Below are positions 21,959 through 30,928 of a DNA stretch of 37,364 nt, piece after piece (within the stretch, counting starts at the first letter, position 1; each line of letters opens with the position of its first letter). The DNA is from Nitrososphaerales archaeon. GTDB taxonomy: Archaea; Thermoproteota; Nitrososphaeria; Nitrososphaerales; CADDZS01. Made by a program: the position numbers and the translations under genes. The stretch spans positions 1 to 37,364 of the forward strand of contig JASHOD010000097.1 of assembly GCA_030041295.1 (NCBI GenBank), given 5' to 3'. The notes below the pieces were generated by a model, which saw only the letters and a program-made list of their open reading frames with translations, made no database searches and was not told where the DNA came from.

Positions 21959-22777
21959 TTGAAGGATCTAAGCAAAGAATTCCGGCTCAACAGTTCTGGC
22001 AAGAAAATCAATTTAGGCGACTGGAATCCGGACGACACTTCGAGTTTCAAGGGAAGCAAGAAGAAAGGTCTGAAGGATGTTGAGAAACTAAGAAAGGAAT
22101 TGGAGGATCTTCAAAAAGTCCTCTACGCCGAGCAAAAACACAAGGTCCTAATTATTCTACAAGCCATGGATACTGCCGGCAAAGACAGTACCATAAATTT
22201 GCTATTCGAAGGAGTCAGCCCGGCGGGCGTACGCGTTGCAGATTTCAAGGTCCCCTCGGAAGAAGAGAAAGCGCACGACTTTCTGTGGAGAATTCACAAA
22301 GAGGTTCCCCGAAACGGAGAGATAGTTATTTTCAATCGCAGCCACTACGAGAGTGTCCTTGTCGAAAGAGTTCACCATCTGGTCCCGAAGAAAGTGTGGC
22401 AGGAGAGATACTCGGAGATTAATGATTTCGAGAGGATGCTTCATAACGAGGGAACACTAATCTTGAAGTTCTATCTTCATATCAGCAAGAAAGAGCAAAA
22501 GGAAAGACTCGAAGAGCGACAACACGAAAGGAGGAAAGAATGGAAATTCAGTCCAAACGACTTGCCCGAAAGGAAACTCTGGAAGGAATACATGAGAGCC
22601 TATGAAGACGCTATTGCCCAAACAAGCAGCTCATGGGCGTCTTGGTACATTGTGCCAAGCGATCACAAATGGTTCCGGGACTTGATCGTTGGCAGCGCGA
22701 TAGTAGGTCAATTAAAGAGACTCAAAATGAAATATCCAAAGCTCGACCGGGCCGAGTCGGCGGAGCCAATCACCTAA
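21959..22777 (+). CDS. ppk2: Polyphosphate kinase 2 (PPK2) family
   Basis: Transfers phosphate between polyphosphate and nucleotides. The Walker A-type loop DTAGKDST is at 71-78 (inside ILQAMDTAGKDSTI), a Walker B-type strand IVIFNRSHYE at 122-131, and the lid rich in basic residues (KERLEERQHERRKEWKFS) at about 183-200. At 272 aa it has the size of a single-domain PPK2. The start is TTG at 21959. It stands alone between the arginine cluster and the molybdenum-enzyme genes. The AbrB-PhoU regulator downstream (29554) would fit a phosphate or polyphosphate theme, although they are 7 kb apart. Confidence 0.85.
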   Translation: MKDLSKEFRLNSSGKKINLGDWNPDDTSSFKGSKKKGLKDVEKLRKELEDLQKVLYAEQKHKVLIILQAMDTAGKDSTINLLFEGVSPAGVRVADFKVPSEEEKAHDFLWRIHKEVPRNGEIVIFNRSHYESVLVERVHHLVPKKVWQERYSEINDFERMLHNEGTLILKFYLHISKKEQKERLEERQHERRKEWKFSPNDLPERKLWKEYMRAYEDAIAQTSSSWASWYIVPSDHKWFRDLIVGSAIVGQLKRLKMKYPKLDRAESAEPIT

Positions 22778-22891
22778 AGACCACGAACTCTGCCACCTTG
22801 CTATCTTCGACATACAATGCGAAGTTTTTAATGGGCGCTAGTCCTCGTTTTCCGATCGACACGTCAATCCAAAGAAGGTAACATTGATCTC

Positions 22892-25279
22892 TTGCCAGAA
22901 ACGGTCGTTCAGCAGGTTACTCAATTGCTCTCAGAGCAGAACATGGTTGGAAGGAGCATAAAACCTCGGAAAGATCTGCAGATTCTAAAAGGAGCAGCAA
23001 GTTATACGGATGATTTGAAACTGCCGGACATGGTCTATGCTGCATTCCTCCGTAGTCCATATGCTCATGCAAAAATCAGGAGCATCGACACAACGCGAGC
23101 GCGCGAACTTCCCGGAGTAGTTTACGTACTCACGGGACGCGAAACGGCAAAGCAACTAGTCTACTGGATGCAAAAACCCGGAATGCGAACTCCAGAAAGG
23201 CTTTCGCTCGCGACGGATAAGGTACGTTTCGTCGGCGAGCCAATTGTCGCAATAGCTGCGGTGAGCAGAGCAGTCGCAGAAGATGCGATTGAAATTGTGG
23301 ACATCGAATACGAGTCGCTGCCCGTAGTTGTTGACGCGGAAAAATCACTTGGGCATCCAGGGAATGCGCTTCTTTATGAGGAATGGGGCGACAACGTGCT
23401 ATTCCACGATGAGCATAGATCTCCCAACACGGATGAAGAATTCCAAAGAGCGGATATGGTAGTAAAAGAAAGGCTAGTGAGCAACCGCTATTCTCCAACT
23501 CCGATGGAGACTCGTGCCATTATCGCGAGCTACGATCGCAACGAAGAATCACTCCTGATCTACGCGTCCACACAATTTCCTCACGTTCTTCGCACTTTTC
23601 TTTCGCAAACGTTAGACTTTGCGGAAAACAAGATTCGGGTCGTTGCCCCAAAAGTCGGTGGCGGCTTTGGAATAAAGTCGGCGGTCTTTCAAGACGAAGT
23701 TAGTACCGTAATCCTCTCGATGAAGCTTGGAAGACCCGTCAAGTGGGTGGAGGATCGAAAGGAGCATTTGCTGATTGCGGGACATGAACGACAGCAAGTC
23801 CATTACGTCGAGGGGGCATTCAAGAAAGATGGAACGCTTCTTGCAGTTCGCGACAAAGCAATTGTGGATTTTGGCTCGTCTGGAACTTTCTGGACGGAAG
23901 TACAACCGGCGATGCTGACCGTCGCTTCCATTCCTGGGCCATATAGGCTGAGGAGTTACGACTTTGACCTATGGTGCGTTGTCACGAACAAGGCTCCATG
24001 CGGTCCTCACCGTGGATTTGGTCGACCAGTCGCTGCATACGTCACCGAGCGTATCATGGATATTGGAGCAAGAAAGTTGGGATTGGATCCCGTGGAAATC
24101 CGGCTTCGGAATATGCTAGAACCGAATGAACTACCCTGGACCACTCCCATAGGCGTAGTCTACGATACCGGCAACTACCAAGATGTCCTCAAGAGGGCTC
24201 TAAAGCTTTCTCAATATGAACAATTGAAAAAAGAAAAAGAAAATGCGAGAAGTAAAGGGCGATTCCTCGGCATCGGAATCGCAACTTACGTCGAATACAC
24301 AGCACCGGCATCGTCCAGATTGCAGGGACCTCTTGGCTGGGCTGTTGGGGGTTGGGAGTCTTGCCGACTCACGGCGGATCCGTCAGGAAAAGTAACGGCA
24401 CATCTCGGTATGGCGGGTCAGGGCCAGGCACACGAAACGGTCTTTGCGCAAGTGATTTCTGACGCGCTTGGAGTAAAATTCGAAGACATTATCGTCAACG
24501 AGGGAGACACGATGTATTCGCCTTATGGTTTTGGGGCGTGGGCAAGCAGAGGCACGGTAACTACCGGCGGCGCCTGCATCAAAGCTTCGAGAAAAATGAA
24601 GGACAAGGTATTATTGATCGCCGCGCACCTTCTCAAAGAGGCTCCGGAGGATCTCGAAATCAGAGACAGTCTAATCTTCTCAAAGAAAGATCCCAGACAC
24701 AAAACAATTTCCTTCAAGGAAGTTGCAGATGTTTCACTTCGACTGTCAAGCAAGCTCCCGCCCGGAATGGAACCTGGGCTAGACTTGATATCCTTCTACG
24801 AACCCGATTCACCGACGACATGCAGCTATGCAACGCACCTCTCTGTGGTCGAAGTCGATCCGGACACAGGGTCAGTTAAGCTTGTCAAGTACGTAATCGT
24901 TGACGATAGCGGCGTGCTTGTGAATCCTTTGACTGCACATGGTCAGGTTCACGGATCGCTAGCTCATGGAATAGGAGGCGCGATGCTCGAAGAATTAGTA
25001 TACACTGAGGAGGGCCAGCTGGCATCATCTACGTTCGTGGATTACTTGCTTCCTACCGCGGACTTCATGCCAGAAGTCATTGTCGATTCAATTGAAATTC
25101 CATCCTTAACTTTGGGTGGGTTTAAAGGCTTGGGCGAAGGCGCTGCAATTCCTACAGCTGCAGCAATCACAAATGCAATCGATGACGCATTATCCTCTTT
25201 CGGCGCAAAGTTCGTAGAGCTTCCGGCAAAGCCCGAGGTGGTTCTTTCTCTTATGCGAAACAGCCCGATGCCTGGTTAG
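22892..25279 (+). CDS. Molybdenum hydroxylase large subunit (xanthine dehydrogenase/CoxL family)
   Basis: A 795-aa molybdopterin-binding subunit. Visible signatures are KPRKDLQILKGAASYTDDL near the N-terminus, the molybdopterin loop GGGFGIKSAVFQDE (about 255-268) and the end motif GEGAAIPTAAAI with the catalytic glutamate (about 747-758). Between them, about 368-380, it reads APCGPHRGFGRP, which is neither the AYxCSFR loop of form I CO dehydrogenase nor exactly the AYRGAGR loop of form II, so the substrate is open. No iron-sulfur or FAD subunit gene lies next to it. MoaA and a MobA/MocA-like gene follow. The TTG at 22892 is listed; ATG 22943 (MVGRSIKPRKD) matches the family's usual start better. 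Confidence 0.85.
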   Translation: MPETVVQQVTQLLSEQNMVGRSIKPRKDLQILKGAASYTDDLKLPDMVYAAFLRSPYAHAKIRSIDTTRARELPGVVYVLTGRETAKQLVYWMQKPGMRTPERLSLATDKVRFVGEPIVAIAAVSRAVAEDAIEIVDIEYESLPVVVDAEKSLGHPGNALLYEEWGDNVLFHDEHRSPNTDEEFQRADMVVKERLVSNRYSPTPMETRAIIASYDRNEESLLIYASTQFPHVLRTFLSQTLDFAENKIRVVAPKVGGGFGIKSAVFQDEVSTVILSMKLGRPVKWVEDRKEHLLIAGHERQQVHYVEGAFKKDGTLLAVRDKAIVDFGSSGTFWTEVQPAMLTVASIPGPYRLRSYDFDLWCVVTNKAPCGPHRGFGRPVAAYVTERIMDIGARKLGLDPVEIRLRNMLEPNELPWTTPIGVVYDTGNYQDVLKRALKLSQYEQLKKEKENARSKGRFLGIGIATYVEYTAPASSRLQGPLGWAVGGWESCRLTADPSGKVTAHLGMAGQGQAHETVFAQVISDALGVKFEDIIVNEGDTMYSPYGFGAWASRGTVTTGGACIKASRKMKDKVLLIAAHLLKEAPEDLEIRDSLIFSKKDPRHKTISFKEVADVSLRLSSKLPPGMEPGLDLISFYEPDSPTTCSYATHLSVVEVDPDTGSVKLVKYVIVDDSGVLVNPLTAHGQVHGSLAHGIGGAMLEELVYTEEGQLASSTFVDYLLPTADFMPEVIVDSIEIPSLTLGGFKGLGEGAAIPTAAAITNAIDDALSSFGAKFVELPAKPEVVLSLMRNSPMPG

Positions 25280-25327
25280 CGGGCCAAACTTTATGACTAC
25301 GTTATCTAGTAACAGACTCCAATTCGC

Positions 25328-26338
25328 TTGGCAGCGATAGAGAACTCTAAACCTCATCTAGTAGATTCATATGGCAGAGTAGGAAGGAAACTACGCCTCT
25401 CGGTGACGGACAAATGCAACTTTAGATGCAATTTCTGTATGCCGGAGACTCCAGAGTGGATTCCGAACGCTAATGTATTATCATTTGAAGAAATAGTGCA
25501 GCTCGTAAGAATCCTTTCAGATTTCGGAGTCGACCGAGTCAGGCTCTCTGGCGGAGAGCCACTGGTGAGGAGGGATATCGAGAACCTCGTCGGAATGATC
25601 TCTCGGTTGGAAGGAATAAAGAAGATTGGTATGACGACTAATGGTTTCTTTCTGAAAGAAAAGGCAAAAGCACTTCGGGCGTCAGGTCTTCAATCAGTAA
25701 CAGTCAGCTTGCATAGTCTTCGGCGGGACAGATTTTCAACAGTGACATCTGTCGACTCTCATAGCAGAGTTCTGGAAGGAATCAAGGCAGCGAAAGACGC
25801 CGGATATGATAGCGTGAAACTGAACTGCGTAATAATCAGGGGCTACAATGACGATGAGATTCTCGACTTCGCATCTCTTGCTTATAACGAAGGTTACAAT
25901 GTGCGATTTATAGAGTACATGCCTTTTGACGGCCGGAGAAATTGGGGCATGGGAAAAGTTGTTTCTGGCGAAGAGATGCTCTCGATAATACGTTCAAGAT
26001 TTCAGATTGTACCGCTAGAGCGGGAGAAAGGTAGTACAGCTCTAAATTTTAAGTTCGCCGACGGAGAAGGAGAGTTCGGAATCATCACCTCAATCACAAG
26101 GCCTTTTTGCTCTGATTGTGACAGACTCAGGTTGACCGCCGACGGAAAACTCGTCCCCTGTCTTTTTGACAACCACGAATACGACCTTTCGAAATTGCTT
26201 AGGGGAGGAGCAAGCGACGAGGAAATTTCGGAATTCTTGAGGGCATCCGTAAGGCTAAAAGCTCCTGGTGTCGAATCGCTTTTGAAAGCCTCGACTAGTC
26301 TGAAACATGTTCGCCCCATGTATGTAACCGGCGGATAA
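25328..26338 (+). CDS. moaA: GTP 3',8-cyclase MoaA
   Basis: A radical SAM enzyme, the first step of molybdenum cofactor synthesis. The SAM cluster CNFRCNFC gives C30, C34 and C37. The second 4Fe-4S cluster has C261, C264 and C278 (FCSDCDRLRLTADGKLVPC). The protein ends in the GG tail (YVTGG) required for catalysis. The length of 336 aa is normal. The start is TTG at 25328. Its place directly behind the molybdenum hydroxylase gene ties the two together: the cofactor made here would load that enzyme. Confidence 0.92.
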   Translation: MAAIENSKPHLVDSYGRVGRKLRLSVTDKCNFRCNFCMPETPEWIPNANVLSFEEIVQLVRILSDFGVDRVRLSGGEPLVRRDIENLVGMISRLEGIKKIGMTTNGFFLKEKAKALRASGLQSVTVSLHSLRRDRFSTVTSVDSHSRVLEGIKAAKDAGYDSVKLNCVIIRGYNDDEILDFASLAYNEGYNVRFIEYMPFDGRRNWGMGKVVSGEEMLSIIRSRFQIVPLEREKGSTALNFKFADGEGEFGIITSITRPFCSDCDRLRLTADGKLVPCLFDNHEYDLSKLLRGGASDEEISEFLRASVRLKAPGVESLLKASTSLKHVRPMYVTGG

Positions 26339-26483
26339 AGTCAGTACCACTCGCATGAATAATTACGTGTAGAGTTAGACCTCCTCTGAAGCTAATCGCA
26401 ACTGGAAAAGATCACTTTTTCGGGAGTACTGGGATTTTTTAAATGGTTATTCAAATTCGAATTCCAAGGAGTCTCGAGCGCCC

Positions 26484-27095
26484 CTGAATCACAGGACTGC
26501 TTGTGTCGTACTTGCAGCCGGGTTATCCTCGCGATACGGTAAGCTGAAGCAGCTCGCCACGGTTGGAGGTAAGAGCTTGATTCAAAATGCTGTTGACATT
26601 GCAAACGGTTCCAGTTCTGACTATGTCTACGTCGTCTTAGGTAACAAGTCATCTGAAATATTGGAGAATCTGAGATTGGGAAGGTCGCAGGTACTTTTGA
26701 ATAAGAATTATCGAAATGGTCTATCCTCTTCTTTGAGAACCGCGATACGTAATCTTGCACCGGATTGCACGGAAGTAGTGCTAATGGTTGCAGATCAGCC
26801 ATTTCTCTTATCCAAACATATAGATCGACTTATCAACGCTGCACTGAAGAATAAAGCTCCTCTCGCAAGTTTAGCCTTTAGAGGCGAGCCGAGGAATCCC
26901 GCACTATTTTCTAGGCGCCTGTTTCCCACTTTAATGAAAGTTAAAGGAGACAAAGGTGCAAGAGAAGTCGTAAAGAAATACAGGTCCACGGCTGCTTTGA
27001 CAAACATCAGCAACCCGTTAGTGTTTGTTGACATTGACACTGTGGAGAGTCTACAAGAAGCGTTGAAGTTCAAGAAGAAAATGGAGAAGAAATAA
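26484..27095 (+). CDS. MobA/MocA-like molybdenum cofactor nucleotidyltransferase
   Basis: Conserved nucleotidyltransferase sequence begins well before the first usual start codon. VVLAAGLSSRYGKLKQ (from 26505) is the LAAGxSxRxGxxK nucleotide-binding motif of MobA/MocA, and VADQPFL (about 96-102 of the frame from 26484) is the metal-binding DQP motif. No in-frame ATG, GTG or TTG exists between the in-frame stop at 26376 and 26577. The TATA-like TTTTTTAAAT (26435-26444) puts the transcript start near 26470, so CTG 26484 is the best candidate start. A frameshift at the 5' end is the alternative. The enzyme would add CMP (MocA) or GMP (MobA) to the cofactor for the neighbouring hydroxylase. Its stop is six bases before the DHH gene. 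Confidence 0.7.
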   Translation: MNHRTACVVLAAGLSSRYGKLKQLATVGGKSLIQNAVDIANGSSSDYVYVVLGNKSSEILENLRLGRSQVLLNKNYRNGLSSSLRTAIRNLAPDCTEVVLMVADQPFLLSKHIDRLINAALKNKAPLASLAFRGEPRNPALFSRRLFPTLMKVKGDKGAREVVKKYRSTAALTNISNPLVFVDIDTVESLQEALKFKKKMEKK

Positions 27096-27101
27096 GAAAA
27101 A

Positions 27102-28145
27102 ATGAGCGCTGTCACTGAAATTCGAAGAGGTGAGCGTTCATCATTTCGGGAGGAGTCGCCACCAAAGAGTGACATTGTTGTTGTCTCACACAGGAAGGAC
27201 GCCGATGGCATAACTTCTGCGGCGGTGATACACTACCTCAATCGAGGGAAGGTTATCCTAACTGACTACGGCGAGATGGTCGAGACCCTTGAAAAAATAC
27301 AGGGAGCTAAAGAAGTCTTCATCTGCGACCTCGGTTTAAACAAGATGACGTTCGATGGTTTCCTTGAACAGGTAAAGCGCCTCTGTACTACCGGAGTCGT
27401 TCATTACATCGACCATCATCCGATAGACCCTGAATTTAAAAAGAAACTGACGGAGGCCAAGGTGGATCTGTTTCATTCAACCGAAGAAAGCGCGGCGATC
27501 CTCGTTTTCCAAAAGTTCGAGGATAAGCTGCGTCTGGCCCCAAAAATGAAGGTCCTAGCTTGCTGTGGTGCGATAACCGATTACATGGATCTTCAACCAT
27601 ATGCAAAGAAGTTGATTGCTTCCTTCGATCGCCAATTCTTACTGTATGAGTCAACGGTTCTATCCTTCACGATCGCGATGATTGGTAGGGAAGGGATTAC
27701 AGGTAATCAGTCTCTTGTTCAGATCGTAGATGAGCTAAGCGAAAAGGACAAGCTTCCGCACGAAATAGATAATGCCTCCTATTATTCCCAAGAGTTTGCC
27801 TCACATTCGGCTGACCTGATAGAAAGGGCAAAAAGAGACGGAAAGAAACTAAACAATTTTGCGTATTACAAAACTCGTGAATCATCAACAGGAAATGTCG
27901 CAAACTTCTTGATCGGGGCCTTCGATGTCCCAGTGGGTGTAGCCTTTCGAGACGACGGACCAGAGCATTTTGAAATTTCGCTTAGGAGTACCATGGACAG
28001 TGATTATGATTTGGGTAAGATTGCGGGCAAGATATCGACTGCTCTTGATGCCTCAGGCGGCGGTCATTCCCACGCGGCCGGCGCAAGAATCAGGAAGGAC
28101 CAACTCGAGGATTTTATTCAAATGTTGAACAAAGAACTCCCCTGA
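27102..28145 (+). CDS. DHH/DHHA1-family phosphoesterase (RecJ-like)
   Basis: A 347-aa DHH-superfamily phosphoesterase. Motif I HRKDADG is at 30-36, motif II ICDLGL at 74-79 with D76, and the DHH motif HYIDHHP at 101-107. The DHHA1 substrate-binding end SGGGHSHAAGARI is at about 318-330. These are the metal-binding and substrate residues of RecJ/NrnA-like nucleases and phosphodiesterases. Archaeal relatives include the GINS-associated nuclease, but this could also be an oligonucleotide or cyclic-nucleotide phosphodiesterase. ATG at 27102 lies six bases after the MobA-like gene, so it may be co-transcribed by chance of packing. Confidence 0.82.
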   Translation: MSAVTEIRRGERSSFREESPPKSDIVVVSHRKDADGITSAAVIHYLNRGKVILTDYGEMVETLEKIQGAKEVFICDLGLNKMTFDGFLEQVKRLCTTGVVHYIDHHPIDPEFKKKLTEAKVDLFHSTEESAAILVFQKFEDKLRLAPKMKVLACCGAITDYMDLQPYAKKLIASFDRQFLLYESTVLSFTIAMIGREGITGNQSLVQIVDELSEKDKLPHEIDNASYYSQEFASHSADLIERAKRDGKKLNNFAYYKTRESSTGNVANFLIGAFDVPVGVAFRDDGPEHFEISLRSTMDSDYDLGKIAGKISTALDASGGGHSHAAGARIRKDQLEDFIQMLNKELP

Positions 28146-28230
28146 CAAGTATTTCAACTAGCAAGCAGGCTAGGGAGATTTCTCGAGGCAAAAAACACGC
28201 AGGAAGAGACAAAGGAGACTCCAACAGTAT

Positions 28231-28929
28231 TTGCGGAAAAACTCATCGTCGGAAAATAGCTACTCTGATAGCTCAATCTCTTTTCAAAGGAGGTTTTATA
28301 CGAACAAATCACAAGCTGCCAGCTTTCTCGCCGTTGCTATTTCAATGATTTTACTTTTCATTCCTCCCCCGTCGACATACTTCATTTACGGCGTCTTTGT
28401 CGCGACTCCGGTTATGATGGTTGCTGCGTTCTGGCTTACACGATATCAGAAACTGTTTAGCCCGAGCATAAAATCCGTCGCGATAGGCCTAGTCTCGGCG
28501 GCCCTGCTGTATTTGATATTTCTCGGAGGGAACTATGCGGTTCAGAATTTCGGTAATCTGATCGGTCTTCACGCCTCCGGCGAAGAGACGACCATCTACA
28601 GCTCTATCGGAGGTCATCCTCTGTATCTGCAAGTTGGAATACTAATTTTCGACGCATTGGGATTCGAGTCTTACTTTAGAGGCACGCTGCAAAATTTCTT
28701 TGTCGTTAGAATTCGCAATAAAGAATACAAACTATGTGGACCTCTTTTAGCTGCCACTTGTGATTGTCTTATCCACGTATTGTCTGCGAACCCTCTATGG
28801 GTTGTTACGACATTTGTAGCAGACTCAGTTTGGGGAGTAACATATTACAAGACTAAGAATCTAAGTTCGAGCTTTACGAGCCATTTGGTCTGGGACATCC
28901 TAATTTTCATAGTCGCTCCCATTCGATGA
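28231..28929 (+). CDS. CPBP-like intramembrane protease homologue with altered motif
   Basis: A 232-aa protein with about six hydrophobic spans. GFESYFRGTLQNFF (from 144) occupies the place of the CPBP/Abi EExxxR motif, but the first glutamate is F145; only E146 and R150 remain. Further conserved positions are a histidine in CDCLIHVL (about residue 183) and SSFTSHLVWDIL (about 213-224), which correspond to motifs 2-4. Related CPBP enzymes cleave prenylated proteins or act in maturation of bacteriocins. Loss of one glutamate may mean an inactive or altered homologue. The start is TTG at 28231 with a hydrophilic N-terminus of about 25 residues. Confidence 0.65.
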   Translation: MRKNSSSENSYSDSSISFQRRFYTNKSQAASFLAVAISMILLFIPPPSTYFIYGVFVATPVMMVAAFWLTRYQKLFSPSIKSVAIGLVSAALLYLIFLGGNYAVQNFGNLIGLHASGEETTIYSSIGGHPLYLQVGILIFDALGFESYFRGTLQNFFVVRIRNKEYKLCGPLLAATCDCLIHVLSANPLWVVTTFVADSVWGVTYYKTKNLSSSFTSHLVWDILIFIVAPIR

Positions 28930-29041
28930 TCGTCACTGAAAGGCCTAATAACATCTATTGAAGGTACTGTGTCACTCGATCTCGATCGAAATTCGAGAAT
29001 TCACTAATTTCATTATCGAAAACTAATGGAAGCGTTTTAAG

Positions 29042-29461
29042 ATGGCGATAGATCTCCAAAGCGAAAAAAGTAGCACAACTAACTGCGTCGATTGCGAGCG
29101 TTACAGAAAACTGGGAGACTTGTGCGTTCTAGATCACGGAAAGAAATTCCTCTGGGAATATTGCAAGGACTTTGAAGCGGCAGTCGAACTTCCTGATTAC
29201 GGCGACCTAATGAAATCTGTAAAACAGGACATGGCTCTAGAAAGAAAGAAAATCCGAGAAAAGAAGAAGAAGGAAGTCGCTCAAAGACGCAAAGCTCGCG
29301 AGCAAGCCAAGAAGGAGAAGCTGAGACTGAAGCGTTCGATGATAGCAAAGAAAGTCTGGGAGAAGCGCAGGATTGACCTCCAGAAAAGGCAAACGCGAAA
29401 AAAGCGAGAGGGAGATAGATCAACGAAACAAGAAGGCTCGAATAATAGCCAGCATTCATAG
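29042..29461 (+). CDS. Cysteine-rich, highly basic hypothetical protein, 139 aa
   Basis: The N-terminal 45 residues contain four cysteines spaced CVDC-x8-C-x12-C (about residues 15-41), a possible metal site. From about 70 on the protein is a single long, very basic helix (KKIREKKKKEVAQRRKAREQ). This design fits an RNA- or ribosome-associated protein, but I cannot name it. It starts with ATG at 29042. It converges on the AbrB-PhoU gene with 92 bases between stops, where I see no strong terminator. Confidence 0.55.
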   Translation: MAIDLQSEKSSTTNCVDCERYRKLGDLCVLDHGKKFLWEYCKDFEAAVELPDYGDLMKSVKQDMALERKKIREKKKKEVAQRRKAREQAKKEKLRLKRSMIAKKVWEKRRIDLQKRQTRKKREGDRSTKQEGSNNSQHS

Positions 29462-29553
29462 CCCAAAGAAAACACCAAAAGTCATTGCAAATGCACTCTT
29501 TCGGTCTTTCGAGTTTTCCATAAATCAAGAGTCAATACTTTCATCGGGTTTCC

Positions 29554-30549
29554 TTAAGCGTAGATTCCTAATACAGCGTCATCTGCAAGCGCCACAGTAT
29601 AGCCTGCGATGGCGCGTATGTCTCGCACGATGAGCGAAATGGCGAGAGCAGTGCGCTCATTCTCGAATTTGAGCAGAGTAGCTTGAACGTTCTCGTAAAG
29701 CTTTCTTACCTGGACCATTCTATCTATGACGGAGCTAGCTAGAGCTAGGTCCCTCGTTGAAAGGGCTTTGAAAGCCTGTTCTTGCATTTCGATTGTAACC
29801 TTCATCATCTTTTGTATCGTCGAGATAATTTCTTCATCGAGCTCTCCTTCGATCTCACCGACGTGCTGGGCAATCCTCATTGCGTAGTATGCGACTCTGC
29901 CAAGCTCTCTAATTGCAATTATCTTCGTCGCGACTGTTGAAAAATCTCCGGCATTCATATCATCTCTAACCTTCCTGACTCTTGCCGCGGAAAGTGCGAG
30001 CCTCATCAAGAGTCTGTAGAGCTTAGTGCTTTCTTCTCCCCTCTCGAAAGCATCTTCAGCAAGCTGAAAGTCATTTGAAACAAAAGCCTTGATCGCGTCT
30101 TGGAATATCGCCTTTGAAGTCTCCGAAAACCTCTCGAGCAGCTTGTCCATGTCAAAGCGGGACGGGTCGACGAGGTTTTGAAGTACAATCCGGTTAGAAT
30201 AATCTTCAGCAATTTCAACGCCTATGAGTCCCTCAACTGCGTGTCTGACCCACCTCTTTTGATCCGGGAGGATTTTGTCTTTTGAGACTACTTCAGTCAC
30301 ATCATGTCCCTGGATATACGAAGCGTTGATACAAAGTTCAAGCAGCTTCTGATCTTTGAATTCGTCGATGACAATTGATCGGGTTTGCGATACAGGTTTC
30401 GCGTTTGTGGGCGTTACGATAATGTCACCCTGCTCTAATTGAAGCGAGACAAGATCCCCTTTCTTGAACCGTAATTTCTCCGCCCAATCTTTGGGGATAG
30501 TCACGACGAAGGTTCCGGCTGCAGTAGTTTGCAGCTTCCTAATTTCCAT
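29554..30549 (-). CDS. AbrB-PhoU fusion, phosphate regulator
   Basis: A 331-aa protein. Residues 1-47 are a SpoVT/AbrB DNA-binding swapped hairpin (RKLQTTAAGTFVVTIPKDWA, then LRFKKGDLVSLQLEQGDIIV). Residues about 110-325 are a PhoU-like helical domain in two repeats (AIFQDAIKAFVSNDFQLAED and EMQEQAFKALSTRDLALASS). This fusion is the common archaeal form of PhoU and probably represses phosphate uptake when phosphate is plentiful. The ATG at 30549 has a TATA-like TTTATAC about 32 bases upstream on its strand, so the transcript should be nearly leaderless. Confidence 0.85.
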   Translation of the reverse strand: MEIRKLQTTAAGTFVVTIPKDWAEKLRFKKGDLVSLQLEQGDIIVTPTNAKPVSQTRSIVIDEFKDQKLLELCINASYIQGHDVTEVVSKDKILPDQKRWVRHAVEGLIGVEIAEDYSNRIVLQNLVDPSRFDMDKLLERFSETSKAIFQDAIKAFVSNDFQLAEDAFERGEESTKLYRLLMRLALSAARVRKVRDDMNAGDFSTVATKIIAIRELGRVAYYAMRIAQHVGEIEGELDEEIISTIQKMMKVTIEMQEQAFKALSTRDLALASSVIDRMVQVRKLYENVQATLLKFENERTALAISLIVRDIRAIAGYTVALADDAVLGIYA

Positions 30550-30691
30550 ACGAGAAGTTTCTTCTGTCGAAATGTATAAACTTGTCGTAGAATACGTACT
30601 ATTCGTATATTATGTATGATATTCTTACTCTTGGTACGGCTTTACAGCTTCTCCGTATTTCTTTTATTTTAGCCATTCCATGACATGTGCC

Positions 30692-30859
30692 ATGATAACT
30701 CACCGAGAAAGCTATGCGTATGACACTGATTGCAGGTTTTGTGCTCAAGAGACCCCGCTTGTTGCGGAAGTAAACACAAGTGTATGCCCCGAATGCTACT
30801 CCTGGATTTCTGAGAATGTTGGGCTCTCGAACCTGGGAATCCAGTCGGTAACCGAGTAG
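30692..30859 (+). CDS. Small zinc-ribbon protein, 55 aa
   Basis: A 55-codon frame with two CxxC knuckles, DCRFCAQ (about 13-19) and VCPECYS (about 31-37), which makes a compact zinc ribbon. The rest is short and mildly acidic. ATG 30692 lies about 25 bases after a TTTTATTTTA box (30661-30670), which supports it over the in-frame ATG at 30680. The protein stands between the AbrB-PhoU gene and aceB. The partner is unknown. Confidence 0.6.
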   Translation: MITHRESYAYDTDCRFCAQETPLVAEVNTSVCPECYSWISENVGLSNLGIQSVTE

Positions 30860-30928
30860 CTATTACTCACATCAATCAACCACGCTGAATTATTGAAAAT
30901 CGTTTGCTTGGATTAGATTGGGAGCTCG

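Noticed and set aside
22892..25279. Annotation as form I CO dehydrogenase (coxL)
   Set aside because: The AYxCSFR active-site loop is absent; APCGPHRGFGRP stands in its place and the other cox subunits are not adjacent.
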